64,000 nt of DNA from NCBI GenBank assembly GCA_016785225.1, contig JAFBJZ010000740.1, positions 273,874 through 337,873 on the forward strand. Direction: 5' to 3'. Shown here one piece after another: positions 24,801 through 36,088 of this stretch. The stretch comes from Psettodes erumei (Eukaryota > Chordata > Actinopteri > Pleuronectiformes > Psettodidae). Each line of letters begins with the position of its first letter. Position 1 is the stretch's first letter. A program made the translations under genes and the position numbers. The notes beneath the pieces are model-generated. The model searched no databases, was not told the origin of the DNA, and was given only the letters and a program-made list of their open reading frames with translations.

Positions 24801-27130
24801 AAAATCCATGATGATGAGGTGGATATATGGGGAAGTGTGTAAGAGAGAATAAATTGTTTTGAGGGGGGTGTCATGTCATGTAGAAGCCAGGGGGCCTGGG
24901 TTGCCAAGGTGCTCTGGTCTCACACGTGAAAGGAAATCAAAATGGATCATTAAAGTTGCAGTGGAGAAAGACATTTCCTCCTGTATAATATTAATTCCAG
25001 TGAGCAGCGCAACATACACAACGACTCCCCGGGACTCTGACAGCTCCTGTGTGTGCGCGCACTGTGATGGATGAACCCTTTTCCAAATGTGTTTTCATCC
25101 AAATCAGTGGGAGTTTAAGTGCCGCATGTTAATACCAAACAAAACATTAGCCTGAACAGTCCAACTGCTGACTCCCTCTCCCTCTGATTTCATCACTCAT
25201 CTCTCTGTGGCTCCACATAACTCCAGGGGAACGGAGGGGAGGATGGGAGGCCAACACCATTAGGGTCTGGTAATTTTACACACATGCTGCCTTCTGAAAA
25301 CTTTGGTTGATCTGTTCTGGGTCAGCGACTCTGGATTTGTATAGAATTTTTGGAGTTTTTGAAGTCACTCAGTGGCAGTATCAATAAGATCAAGCCTTTA
25401 GAAAATGATTTGCGGTACCACACATATCACCACATATACTCATTAAAACCCTTCCATACATACACAATGAATGATGTGGGTCCACTTAAGGTGTTGGACC
25501 CATAGATTCGTGCAAGACTAGAGAATTACACAAAACCAAACGGCCTGAGAGCAAATTTTTCCCCAATTTCATTTATTTACCTGTTTCTGGTTTAGATTTT
25601 TAGCATTTTAGCAGAGTTACACAAAAACTGGCCAACAAAGTTGCGCCACTCTTCTTGGTGGGTGGGGGCGGGAGCCAAGGTAGAACCCGTTCCATTTTGG
25701 TGTGGATCCTAAAAATGGAGATTCGACAGAGGTGTAGGTTTGTTTGGCCTTGGCGGAGCTATGTGCCCATTTCTCATTGTTCCCCTCTTGTCGGGAAACT
25801 GGTGAATTCTCCTCACTGCACCGCACGGATCTGATGCGCCTGAGCGTGGCGATGTGCCACGGATATGTAGATCGCCAAACTGTAGGCATCCTTTTTATAT
25901 AAAGTATTAGTATTAATATTTATTTTAATTTTCTGTGAACCCCACTAACTCAAATCTTTAACACGGTGAATGGAGCTCAGGTCACTTTGAGGGCAGCTGA
26001 ACTCTCATGGCTTCTCTGTGAAGTCCGAGGTTTGAAGATTTTCAGAGAAATATCACCGATGACGGTCTTCTCCGTCTCTTGAAATTTTGATTCCCGATCA
26101 ACGTTTAGAGTGAGCACTCTCCCCAGTGTCTCCGAATCTCGTCCTCTACAGAAAGACATCAGCGATACGGGATAAGCAGCTGGGAGCTGCCATTAACTCC
26201 CCATGGCTCTGGGAGCTGCTGCAGAAAAGCTGCAGATGGAATCCGCTTTAGGAGCGAAGCGGAGGGCTGCAGTGCTACTAATGGCTCGATGTGGCACCCT
26301 GACTGTGTTCATTTCAGAGGAACCCAAGCTCATCCTCTCCCTACTGGGTAGCTAATGCAATTACACCCAAGCATCTGCAGGGGGCTCTCTCTGTCTCCAT
26401 CTCCACCTCGGCTGTCTTTGTCACTGTGTGTGTGTGTTTAGGTGGGAAGGTGTGTGTGTGTGTGTGTGTGGTGTGAAGGCAGGAGTAGAGGCTGGGACTG
26501 GAAGGTCTCATGCTCACCATTTCTGGTTAATCAATCATTGTACCATCTTAATGACACCCTGCTGCTTCCCTAATGTCTTCTGGCAGAGGCTGCCCGCCGC
26601 TGGCACAGAGCTCACGCAGGCACGCATATGGTTGCCTCAGATGAGTGACAGGACCCCTTTCACATTTGCTTCCCTGCATGCCAGATGCCATCAGCAGCAC
26701 ACAGCTGCCGCCGGCCAAGACCGGAACGGTGACGAGGAAAGGGACGGGAGAACGTGAGAGTAAAAGCAAATTGTCAGGAGCAGTGTAACGCGGATTGGCA
26801 AGGAAAGTGTTTTCACCCATTTTCTGCACTGGCAACAATAATGGTGCGATATGAACATCTGAGGAAGAGTGAGAGGAACACAGATAAAACATGAGATTCT
26901 TGGGAAGAGGAGTGTGCTGAAGTACATCAGGTGACTAAGTAAATATTTGGGGAAGCAAAATTATATCAAGATGGCGCAACACATGATGGCAAAGTAAACT
27001 GAACAGTTACAACATTAAACCCATTGACAGGTGAAGTGAATAACACTAATAACACATGTTGGAAGCAGGAACAATGGTGAGGAGTGTGAGGATCTAAGAG
27101 ACTGTAACCAGGGTCAAACTGACTGGGTCA
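21876..27130. other. intergenic DNA between lmo4 and cdk9; repeats and possible enhancers
   Basis: No gene is recognised. It contains a fish interspersed repeat at about 25560-25890 (with GTTTGGCCTTGGCGGAGCTATG), a short (TATC)n at about 23994-24012 and (GT)n tracts at 26425-26471. Stretches at 22620-23000 and 26160-26760 are non-repetitive; the first is rich in AATTAA and TAATTA cores, as in developmental enhancers. Confidence 0.45.
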
Positions 27131-27644
27131 GAACATCTTGTGGGCCGGGCCAGTACAGACCAAAAGTGGTCCAAGGAAGAGAAGCGGTGAAGGCTGACCC
27201 CTGTCCACTGCCCAGAGCTCCTTCAACTGGACCATGGACCCGATCTGATGAATCACATGATTTGACATCACGTGGACGGCCGGGTGAATGGACGGAGCTT
27301 ACCGTGGGCGGGACTTGGCCCAAATGACGGGATTTCAAAGTCTTGGTGCCTGATACCACAGGACAGCGTCAGAGGTCTGTGGAGTCCAGACCTCGATGGA
27401 TAAGAAGTGTTCCGGTGAAATTTCTGTGAACGAGGGACAAGGAAGGAAACAACACGTACAGGTTTTTTGGATCGGCAGGGTGGACTGAGGTCAGCATCGG
27501 TGTCCTGCGGCAGGACAGCTCAGTGGAAATTACTTTGCATCCCGGCCTCTCTGCCTTGCGCATCATCTATTCTGCCCTTTCTACATCCGTGTGTTTTTAG
27601 CTGCCGTCAGAGGCCCATCTGTCCACCGGAGCGCGCGCGCACAC

Positions 27645-27646
27645 GC

Positions 27647-27682
<36 letters not shown>
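27645..27682. repeat. (CA)n microsatellite
   Basis: Pure CA units are preceded by GCGCGCGC and ACACGCAC variants. Confidence 0.95.
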
Positions 27683-27685
<3 letters not shown>

Positions 27686-27836
27686 CCACTTCAATAGACG
27701 TGGCAGAGGAAGCGCTCTGGAACTCGGAGAGCAATCTATCATCTGAGTAAAGCTCCAGTCTGACACCACACACAGCTGTCAGCCTGAGGTGATTCATCAC
27801 AAGTACATAACCAAGGAAAAGATACACTCATGAGGA

Positions 27837-27884
<48 letters not shown>
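27837..27884. repeat. (TA)n microsatellite abutting the LINE
   Basis: About 23 TA units lie immediately 5' of the truncated LINE. Confidence 0.95.
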
Positions 27885-29473
27885 TCAAAACCAATTGCAC
27901 AGGTGAGCATCAGATGCGGCATATACCAAGGAGATGCTCTGTCCCCCCTGCTGTTCTGCATAGGCCTAAACCCCCTCAGCCAGATCATCTCAAAGAGTGG
28001 CTATGGATACCAGTTCCAAAGTGGAACAACATCAGCCACCTCCTCTACATGGATGACATCAAGCTGTATGCGAAGAATGAGCGTGACATTGATTCCCTGA
28101 TTCACCTCACTCGGATCTACAGCAAAGACATCGGGATGTCATTTGGACTAGATAAATGTGGGCGGATGATATCTAGAAGAGGAAAGGTGATCACAACCGA
28201 GGGGGTTGACCTATCGGAAGGGAACATTGCAGATGTGCAGGACAGTTACAAATACCTGGGGATCCCACAGGCAAATGGTAATCATGAGGAGGCAGCTCGA
28301 AGGTCAGCCACAGCCAAATACCTCCAGAGGGTAAGGCAGGTCCTGAAAAGTCAGCTGAACGGCAAAAATAAGATCCAAGCCATTAACACCTATGCCATGC
28401 CAGTGATCAGATACCCGGCTGGGATAATATAATGGCCACTGGAAGAGATACAAGCCACTGATATCAAGAAAAGGAAGCTCCTTACCATGCATGGTGGGTT
28501 TCACCCTAAGTCCAGCGTCCTGAGGCTGTACACAAAGCGAAAGGAGGGGGGTCGAGGACTAGTAAGTGTCAGAACTACTGTCCAGGAGGAAACAGCGAAC
28601 CTCCAGGAATACATCGAGAAAATGGCCCCCAAGGACCAACTCCTAAGTGAATGCCTCAGGCAACAAAAGCCCAGAAGGGATGAGGAACCACTGGGCCCAT
28701 CATGGAAGGATAAGCCCTTGCATGGCATGTACCACCGACAAATTGAAGAAGTGGCTGATATGGACAAAACATACCAGTGGCTGGAAAAGGCTGGACTGAA
28801 AGACAGCACAGAGGCACTAATCATGGCAGCACAGGAACAGGCCCTAAACACCAGAGCAATAGAGGCCGGGATCTACCACACCAGACAAGATCCCAGGTGC
28901 AGGCTGTGCAGAGAAGGCCCTGAGACAGTCCAACACATCACAGCAGGGTGTAAGATGCTGGCAGGCAAGGCATACATGGAGCGGCATAACCAGGTAGCGG
29001 GCATAGTATACAGGAACATCTGTACAGAGTATGGACTGGAGGTCCCAGGGTCCAGATGGGAGACACCCCCAAAGGTGACAGAGAACAAACAGGCCAAGAT
29101 CCTGTGGGACTTCCAGATCCAGATTGACAAGATGGTGATGGCCAACCAGCCTGACATAGTGGTGGTGGATAAACATCGGAAGACAGTGGTAGTGATAGAT
29201 GTAGCAATCCCCAGCGATAGCAACATCAGAAAGAAAGAACACGAGAAGCTCGAGAAATACCAAGGGCTGAAAGAGGAGATAGAGAAAATGTGGGGTGTGA
29301 AGGCAACTGTGGTACCGATAGTGATCGGGGCACTAGGGGCGGTGACCCCGAAGCTGGAAGGATGGCTCCAACAGATACCAGGAACAACATCAGAGATCTC
29401 TGTCCAAAAGAGCGCAATGCTGGGAACAGCTAAGATCCTGCGCAGAACCCTCAGACTCCCAGGCCTCTGGTAG
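27885..29473 (+). pseudogene. LINE ORF (RT-CCHC-endonuclease), two lesions
   Basis: A one-base deletion near 28030 separates SQIISKSGYGYQFQSGTT from ISHLLYMDDIKLYAKNE. A single in-frame TAA at 28430-28432 then lies between AINTYAMPVIRYPAGII and WPLEEIQATDIKKRK; the two open parts on either side are in the same frame. In the 328-codon downstream part, numbered from the Met at 28487, the zinc knuckle is C138, C141, H150, C155. The endonuclease PD is at 222-223, with D238 in VVVIDVAIP. Reverse transcriptase fingers and everything 5' are missing. Confidence 0.9.
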
Positions 29474-29692
29474 AGGACCTGAGTCTGAAGGAGACACCGC
29501 CCAGGTGGGCCAGAGGGAGATTTATTTATTTATTTTTTTATATATATATAGAGAGAGATAGATATAGATCAAGATCCTGGGCAGAACCCTCAGACTCCCA
29601 GGCCTCTGGTAGAGGACCCGAGTCTGAAGGAGACACCGCCCAGGTGGGCGAGAGGGAGATTTTTTTTATTTATTTATTTATTTTTTTATAAT
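27885..29692 (+). mobile_element. 5'-truncated R4-clade (Rex6/Dong-like) LINE with duplicated 3' end
   Basis: The copy starts inside the reverse transcriptase (IRCGIYQGDALSPLLF) and runs through YMDD, the thumb, a C-terminal CCHC zinc knuckle and a PD-(D/E)xK restriction-like endonuclease, the architecture of R2/R4-type LINEs. The coding end is followed by a 3' UTR (29432-29570) that appears again in tandem at 29571-29692 with few differences. The 5' end abuts a (TA)n tract. The order within the copy is intact and drift is low, so it is relatively young. Confidence 0.9.
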
Positions 29693-29699
29693 GTTGTGG

Positions 29700-31260
29700 C
29701 TGTTGTGTACATCCTCGGCCCGTTTTGAACATCCCTGACCATCAGTAATGCGAATGAAAACTTATTTTTTTTAGTGGCACTTATTGCTTCATAATAAAAA
29801 GTGCATGCGTTTTGACAAATAACTTCTGAAAACACTTTTTCTCATCACGTTATTTCTATATTTTGTATAGTGTAGAGGTAGTACAAAGCATAAAAAGCTT
29901 CTTCAGTTCCTCTTTCAAGGTCAAAAATATAAAAATGTGAAGCAATGTACATGTATTTATCACTTTTTTTGTTGCCAATGTGTAAACAGACTGTAACATA
30001 ACTTTTTTTTAAAAATTGACCATCGGAGACTTTGGACTGATTACTACGTAAACGGCGTCAATGTCAACGCATGAGCAGCGCCCAGCACATCACAAACTCC
30101 AGAGCAAACGCCGCCCGCACTGTCAGTTCATCGGCCCGTCCACTCCACCCTCTTTGAGGGCGCTGTCAGAACCTCATTATCAAATCCACTCGACTATGTG
30201 GGCTGGCTTTTCTGACAGGTGGTGTTGGACCTAACTGTTCATGACCAGATGCCAGGTAAGAATTTGTACTATGTGATGTCACGTTAGTGGAACAATTTAT
30301 TGTTATTCACCAACCCACCTGGCCTGCGTGTGTTTGGTGCAGTACGTGGAGAAAACTCCGCGCAGGAAGGACCGGACCGGATAAATGTGTCATTTACCCA
30401 AATTTTCCCTCTCATCCATCTGCGCTCGTTATCCCGTAACATCGAAGCCACAACACAATTTTAAGAAAATGTTCCCATTCATTTATTTTGTTTTTGCTTT
30501 GTCGTATAGATGGGTGAGTGTGGATACACGAGGCGGCAGCATCACGGTGTGAATAAAGTGAAGGGGTGTGAATGCGCTGCAGACAGATGGATCAAAAGTG
30601 TGGGAATGCAGAAACTAACAAACTTATGTATAAAATTTCAACGACGAGATAAACATCCATTTCTTCAATAGCAGAACACAGTCGCCTGTCTTGCAAAAAG
30701 GTTCTGAAGAACTGTAAATATTCCAGTCCTCCTCCTATTCAAACCAGTAATATGCATCTCCACCCTCACCTCACTCACACACACACACACAACAGTGATC
30801 ATACAAAAATGAACCACAAAGAAAGGCGTGGCTTTCTTCATTACCAGACCATCTGGAAAAATAACATTATTTGTCAGCAAACAAAACGCCCGACCCAGCA
30901 AAGTGTTTGTCCATGAGGCCGTCCCTTTTTGTTTGAGCAGAACATTCGATACCGGCTGAAAGTTTACATCCGAGCGCCGGATGCGGTTTACCTCGAGGTC
31001 CAGCAGAGGGAGCTCAGCTCCGCCTGCCGCACTTCCTCGCAACCGACCAGTAAACTAAGCAAATCTATAAAAAACAGAAAAAGCTCTCCTGATCAGATCA
31101 TCACAACACAGAAGCATCTCGTGGTGGGGCCGACTGTCAGTTACGTCACCGTCGGCTAGTGCTGATAAAAACAGACAGGAACTAAATGAAATATACGGGT
31201 CGTGCTTGTGAATGGGTGGCTTTGAAAAGCGACAGCCCACGCCTAAAAATTCCTCCACCG
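29700..31260. other. cdk9 downstream region, probable 3' UTR in part
   Basis: No other gene is recognised. Minus-strand AATAAA motifs, for example at 30487-30482, could serve cdk9, whose stop codon is at 31263-31261. The UTR length is uncertain. A GC-richer patch at 30050-30250 contains a GT donor-like site but no supportable exon. Confidence 0.35.
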
Positions 31261-34200
31261 CTAAAAGACCCGATCAAATTCTGTCTGGCTGGTAGTGGCC
31301 GGGTTTCTGTTCTGGTTGGGCTGCTGCTGGGCCATGTGGCCCCTCCGCCTGGGCGGGGCCAGATATTCAAACATGGAGGTGTTGTGGGTGGAGAGCATGT
31401 TCTTCAGGTCCGACGGCATGGGGTCGGACCAGAAGAAGTCGTGGTTGAGCGCGTCGTCGCTGTCGATGCGCTGCGCCGGGTCCAGGACCAGCAGCTTGTC
31501 GATCAGGTCCAGGGCGTACGGGTCTTTGACGTAGGCTTTGAGGCGGTCCTTCACCTTCCTCTTCTGGCCTTTGGGCAGCTCCATCTTCTGGTACAGCTCA
31601 TACTTCTTGTCCACGCCGGGCCACACCTGAGAGAAACAAGCAGCCGTTCAGGACCCCGTGGATGGAGAGGAGAAACGTTCAGTCTATTAGCGACGAAGTC
31701 TCACCTCTGCGGTGATGGAGCCGCAGAGCTGACTGATGAGAGTCAGCTGGTGCTGCTCCGTGTTGCCTTGCATGATGGGACTCCTGGTCCACATCTCCGC
31801 CATGATGCAGCCCGCTCCCCACAGATCAATGGGAGGGCCGTAGTCACGCTCACCTACCAAACGAATAAACAAATAAATACAAGCTGCAGGTCGGCGGCGG
31901 CACGGTGGCTCCCGCGTGGGCAGTGCCGTGAGGTTTCGGCCAATCCACTGCTCAGATTCGTGCGACAGCTGTACGCTAGGCTGCGTGGAGGATTACGTAC
32001 ACGCCCGATCCCTCTCCGTCTATTTGTTCCTGCCAGCACACGCGTTGCCTTACCCAGCAGCAGCTCTGGAGGGCGGTACCAGAGCGTGACCACGCGGTTG
32101 GTGTAGCGGTTCCCCTGGCTGTTCTTGGCCAGGCTGAAGGCTCGAGCCAAGCCGAAGTCGGCCAGCTTCAGGACGCCGTCTCTGGTGATGAGCACGTTTG
32201 CAGCCTTCATGTCTCTGTGGAGGATCTGGATCCAGGACGTGAAGCATTGTAACAGTCAGATTGATAAATTAGGAATGTACAACACACCTACATGTACCAC
32301 GTGCTGCTAAGGCTGGTTAACGGTTCAGTGGAAGTTCTCCTCACCCCCAGAGACCCTCTCTAAAGAAAAAGCTCCTGTACCTACATTTCAACATTTTCTC
32401 GTCAGCGCCTCACCTTATTTCTGTGGATGTAGTACAGTCCGTTAAGCAGCATCTGCATGACCTTCTTGATCTCAGCCAGGGTGAACTTGACGTTGGTGTT
32501 ACTCAGCAGCCCGGCCAGGTCGTGCTCGCAGAAGTCGAACACCAGGTAGATGCTGCCTTTGTATCTATTGTACTGGGTCGCTTTGAAAAAACACAGAAAC
32601 TAAACGTTGAGCCTCCTGCTTCACACCCAGATGAAGTACAAGCCGGAGACCACCAACCTTTGGTTCTGCAGATCTCAATCAAATTGACCACGTTCTCGTG
32701 TTTGAGAAGCTGCAGGATTTTGATTTCTCTCAATGCTGTGATTGGAAACTGGAACAAAGGTAAAAAAAATAAAAATAAGTAAATAATAAGCTGCAGACGA
32801 CGACCACAGGATGTAAAGTGCAGAACATATTCAAACTGCAGTTGCTGCTGGTTGTCAGGCAGCTTTGGATAAACTTGAGTCTCTAGCACCAGACTGAAGA
32901 TATAATGCTGGTCTGTAAACTGTGATGAGGTTTCACCTTTCATTTGTATTATCTTTCGCCGTCTGACCGCTCACGTTTCTTTTTCAACGCCGCCTTATTC
33001 ACGTCCAAATCAGACCCAACGTGTAGCAAACAATATGTCGCGAAAGCCTCACACGTCGGGGTAAAAATAATCTGCCAGACTCTAAACAGTCTCTTACTCC
33101 TTCTTTCTCATTTTCCATCAGGACTTTCTTCAGGGCGACCTTCTTCCCCGTCTGTCTGTGCTTCGCTTTGAACACCTCCCTGCGAAACATGGAATACGAC
33201 ACAGCGCCGTCACTTCACTGACAAACTGAGACAGATTCAGTCAAGTTGGAAAAATAACTTGCACATGTAAATAATAAGTTTGAGCGAGTGGTGATGGGGG
33301 AAGTCTACAAACCTCTCTCCTAACAAATATACCAGCCTCCTGGTGGTGACGTTGCCAAAAGGGTGAGGCTACAAGGTGTGTTTCAAGTACAGCTGAGAAG
33401 ATATTGGTTAAAAACTATAGGTTCATACCGAATACCTACCTACCTTTTTTCCTACGATATGAATTTTTCATATATCCCAATACCGGTGAGTGTGTAGCGT
33501 ACAAAACGTTGGGAACGCAGAGCGGCGGAACGTCGTGCCGCAGGACATTGTTTGAGAGGGAGCTGTGTTGCAGTTGCACCAAACAAGCAGCATGCAAGAG
33601 CACAACCTGTGCTGAGCGGTCAACAAAACGACCAACCCCGGTGAAAGTAGCGAAACTGAAGTTTCAGAACGGACAGAAAATGAAACAGAAGAACTGGCAC
33701 CAAAACGAGGAGCCATGTCTGTTGTATGGAGCTTCTTCGGCTATAAAAAAAAATCTGACGTCGATCAAACTATAATATTATGCAAATGTTGTCGGGCTAA
33801 AGTTGTAGCCGCAGGAGGCAACGCAAGCAATTTGCTCCACCACCTCAGCCGTCATCATGTCCTGGAGTATCAAGAGTGCATAAGTTCTGTATTTTGACTG
33901 CAACAGTGATGCATTCTTATTCATTCCCTTCATTACAATTATGAGTGCCACCTCTTCATGAACAGCAGCATTTTCTGGGGCCACGCAAACCTGTATTAAT
34001 GTGAACATTAATGTTTTTCTACAATATTCACCCCTCATGACAGTAAAATAGGTCATTGTAAGCCAATTTACTGCAGTAATTATTCTCAAAACTATTAGAA
34101 AATTAGGTTAACTCCTGTGCAGGAAAAATACCGTCAAACACAGTGAAACCGGTATAATTTTGAAAAACAGTGTCATATAAATTTTTGGTCATACCGCCCA

Positions 34201-34861
34201 GCACTAGTTCCCTGTATCACTTTACGCAAGACTGCATTGTTCACACTTTTTGGATAACACATGGTTTTTGACACGACAATCTTACTGCTCTAAATATAGC
34301 CTGAGGATCCACTGAAATATTGGGAGAGACAGAAATTAAATTATCCACCCCATCTGGTCATGTGATGCATAGAACACATGATTGTTTCACTTGTATAATA
34401 TTTGGCTATTATTATTACAACATCTAGGTATTATTCCTTCTTGTCAGTAGATGCTTGTTGGACTGATGGTGACACGAGGCACTGAGGAGATTTTTTTTTT
34501 TTTTTGCACCGTTAAACTTCCTCTCACCGCTGCAGCTGTTGCGACCGTATATCCAGTTCCCGGTCATTTCCGGTCCACAGTAGTGCGTCACGAAAGCGCT
34601 TTACATTCGATGGGTAGATCATAGTCATCAGACACCGTACAGTTCAAAAAGATAAATGGGTGGAAGGAAAGGAAAACAGACCCCCCCCTCAACTACGTTA
34701 GCATTTAGCGCAGCTAGCATTAGCGCTCCCAGACACTAGCGCACTGTACAATGTTTCTGTACTACTCACCCAAACGTCCCCTGTCCTATTTTTGCCATTT
34801 TTTCATATTTGGAGAACTCGTCACAGAAAGGAAATTCCACTCCATCGTAGTACTTCGACAT
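31261..34861 (-). CDS. cdk9: cyclin-dependent kinase 9 (7 coding exons, complete)
   Basis: CDK9 pairs with cyclin T to form P-TEFb and phosphorylates the RNA polymerase II tail, NELF and SPT5 to release paused polymerase in the nucleus. Exons in transcript order: 34861-34770, 33179-33098, 32748-32658, 32580-32414, 32225-32054, 31853-31705, 31626-31261. Together they give 372 codons plus TAG, exactly the human length. Landmarks fall at human numbering: catalytic K48 (VALKK), PITALRE at 60-66, HRD with D149, DFG with D167, T-loop T186 (YTNRVV). The C-terminus ends TNQ-like TSQTEFDRVF. The start MSKYYDGVEFPFCDE matches the family. No lesion seen. It lies head-to-head with fpgs, 1.2 kb between the two start codons. 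Confidence 0.98.
33405..34208 (+). mobile_element. hAT-like element fragment with BED zinc finger (cdk9 intron 1)
   Basis: The open stretch at 33715-33897 encodes VWSFFGYKK...CKCCRAKVVAAGGNASNLLHHLSRHH, a BED-type zinc finger with CxxC and HxxxxH spacing as in ZBED/hAT transposases. The right end reads GGTCATACCGCCCAGCACTAG, a hAT-type terminus. The left end is less clear (GGTTCATACCGAATAC) and the catalytic part is missing. It is oriented opposite to cdk9. It looks like a non-autonomous derivative. Confidence 0.7.
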
Positions 34862-36088
34862 TATGGCGGCCTCCCGGTCGGGCCTAAACAAGGGACATTT
34901 CGCTCAGTACTGTGACATTTGCGCCGAAGCAAGAGCTAGAGGCGAGCTAATCAACTTATTAGAAATACAAATATTGGACAAGTAAGAGTGTAAGTGGCTT
35001 TATTCTTACTTTTCAGCCCCACCGGCGTTGCTTGCTCTGTCTCGCTGCATCCCTGAACCTCGTAGAAGCTACACAACGACGACGACGCGTTTAAGTACAA
35101 ATTAGACTCCGGCCCTTCGGCGCTGTAAGGGATGGTTTCAGTAATTCACCATTAAAAACAAAGATGATAGTAGCACATACAAATTTGGATAGCCTAATTT
35201 AGGTTGTTTGCACATGCTGCAATGCAACAACCCATCATATCAATTATTATTTATATTAATTATATTTTAGCCTTGTCATTTTTCGGGAGGGGGGATCATG
35301 CCGATCCGTATTAACATCCCACGATCGTAATGTTTCTCTGCTACATTTATTACTTTGCTGGGTGGCAGTGGGTCACACACGTACATAACGGCATGCGATT
35401 CTAATCGGCGATGTTTGTAAATCCGATAATGAGGAAAGCACGCGAAGGCCGCGGGAAGAGACAAGACAGGCGGCGCGACACCTGGCGGCTCGGAGGAGTG
35501 GTAGCTCCTGTAAAAGATGCGCAAGATAAGCGACAGGCTGGTTGTCGACCCTCACGTGTTGCACACTGCTGTGGCTCCAGCCAGCACACACAGTGCTCCC
35601 TGCTCAGTGCATCAGCAGCCACGTTTCTGGTCCCAGGAATATATTTGACTTTTAACTGAAACAATGATCCGACAGCCAGCGGTGGAAGCTGTCATCCACG
35701 GCCACTGGCCATGAGACGCAGTGGTATTGATTTCTGCCTCGTCAGTATCTTTCCAGCTATTCTGGAAATAGACAGTGAATTCTTGTTCAGAGCGTGACAA
35801 GCGAGCATGAGCTGTGTTCAGACATTTCCCGAATAACAACACCGACTAAATCAAGCACTTCAGACTTGATGAAAGAAAATGTAACTTAATGAAGGAACAA
35901 TATATGAACAAATGTTAATTAAATTAATCAAAAAATGTAAAGGTTGTATAAGAGGTCAAAGTTATGAGGCATAGGATTCAAATAAATAATTAATTACTAA
36001 TGAGGGGGCTTGTCGTGACGTCATGACGTAGGCGAGCGGGACCTCCCGCGTTTGACTGCCGCTTCCTGTGATGTGTTGATATCCCGCC
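34862..36088. promoter_or_regulatory. shared spacer between cdk9 and fpgs
   Basis: The 1.2 kb between divergent start codons must contain both promoters, unless the TATA-driven fpgs start (37741) is the main one. CpG-rich patches adjoin each ATG, including GCGGCCTCCCGGTCGGGC just beyond the cdk9 start. The middle is interrupted by a retrotransposon relic. Confidence 0.5.
35400..35720 (-). mobile_element. Ty3/gypsy-like RNase H fragment
   Basis: The minus-strand reading gives RWLSDHC and, after a one-base shift, FQLKVKYIPGTRNVAADALSR. This is the end of the RNase H domain of gypsy-type polyproteins, and ADALSR is diagnostic. The rest of the element is missing. It lies between cdk9 and fpgs. 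Confidence 0.8.

Noticed and set aside
28501..29263. Several minus-strand ORFs of 89-139 codons
   Set aside because: They are shadows of the LINE coding strand, which carries the RT, CCHC and endonuclease motifs.
30050..30260. Possible exon with a GTAAGA donor
   Set aside because: It has no open frame with recognisable protein and no matching partner exon; a lone donor-like site is not enough.
31186..32106. 306-codon plus-strand ORF
   Set aside because: It lies antisense to cdk9 exons 5-7 and is a shadow of their codon bias; the minus strand is the real kinase.
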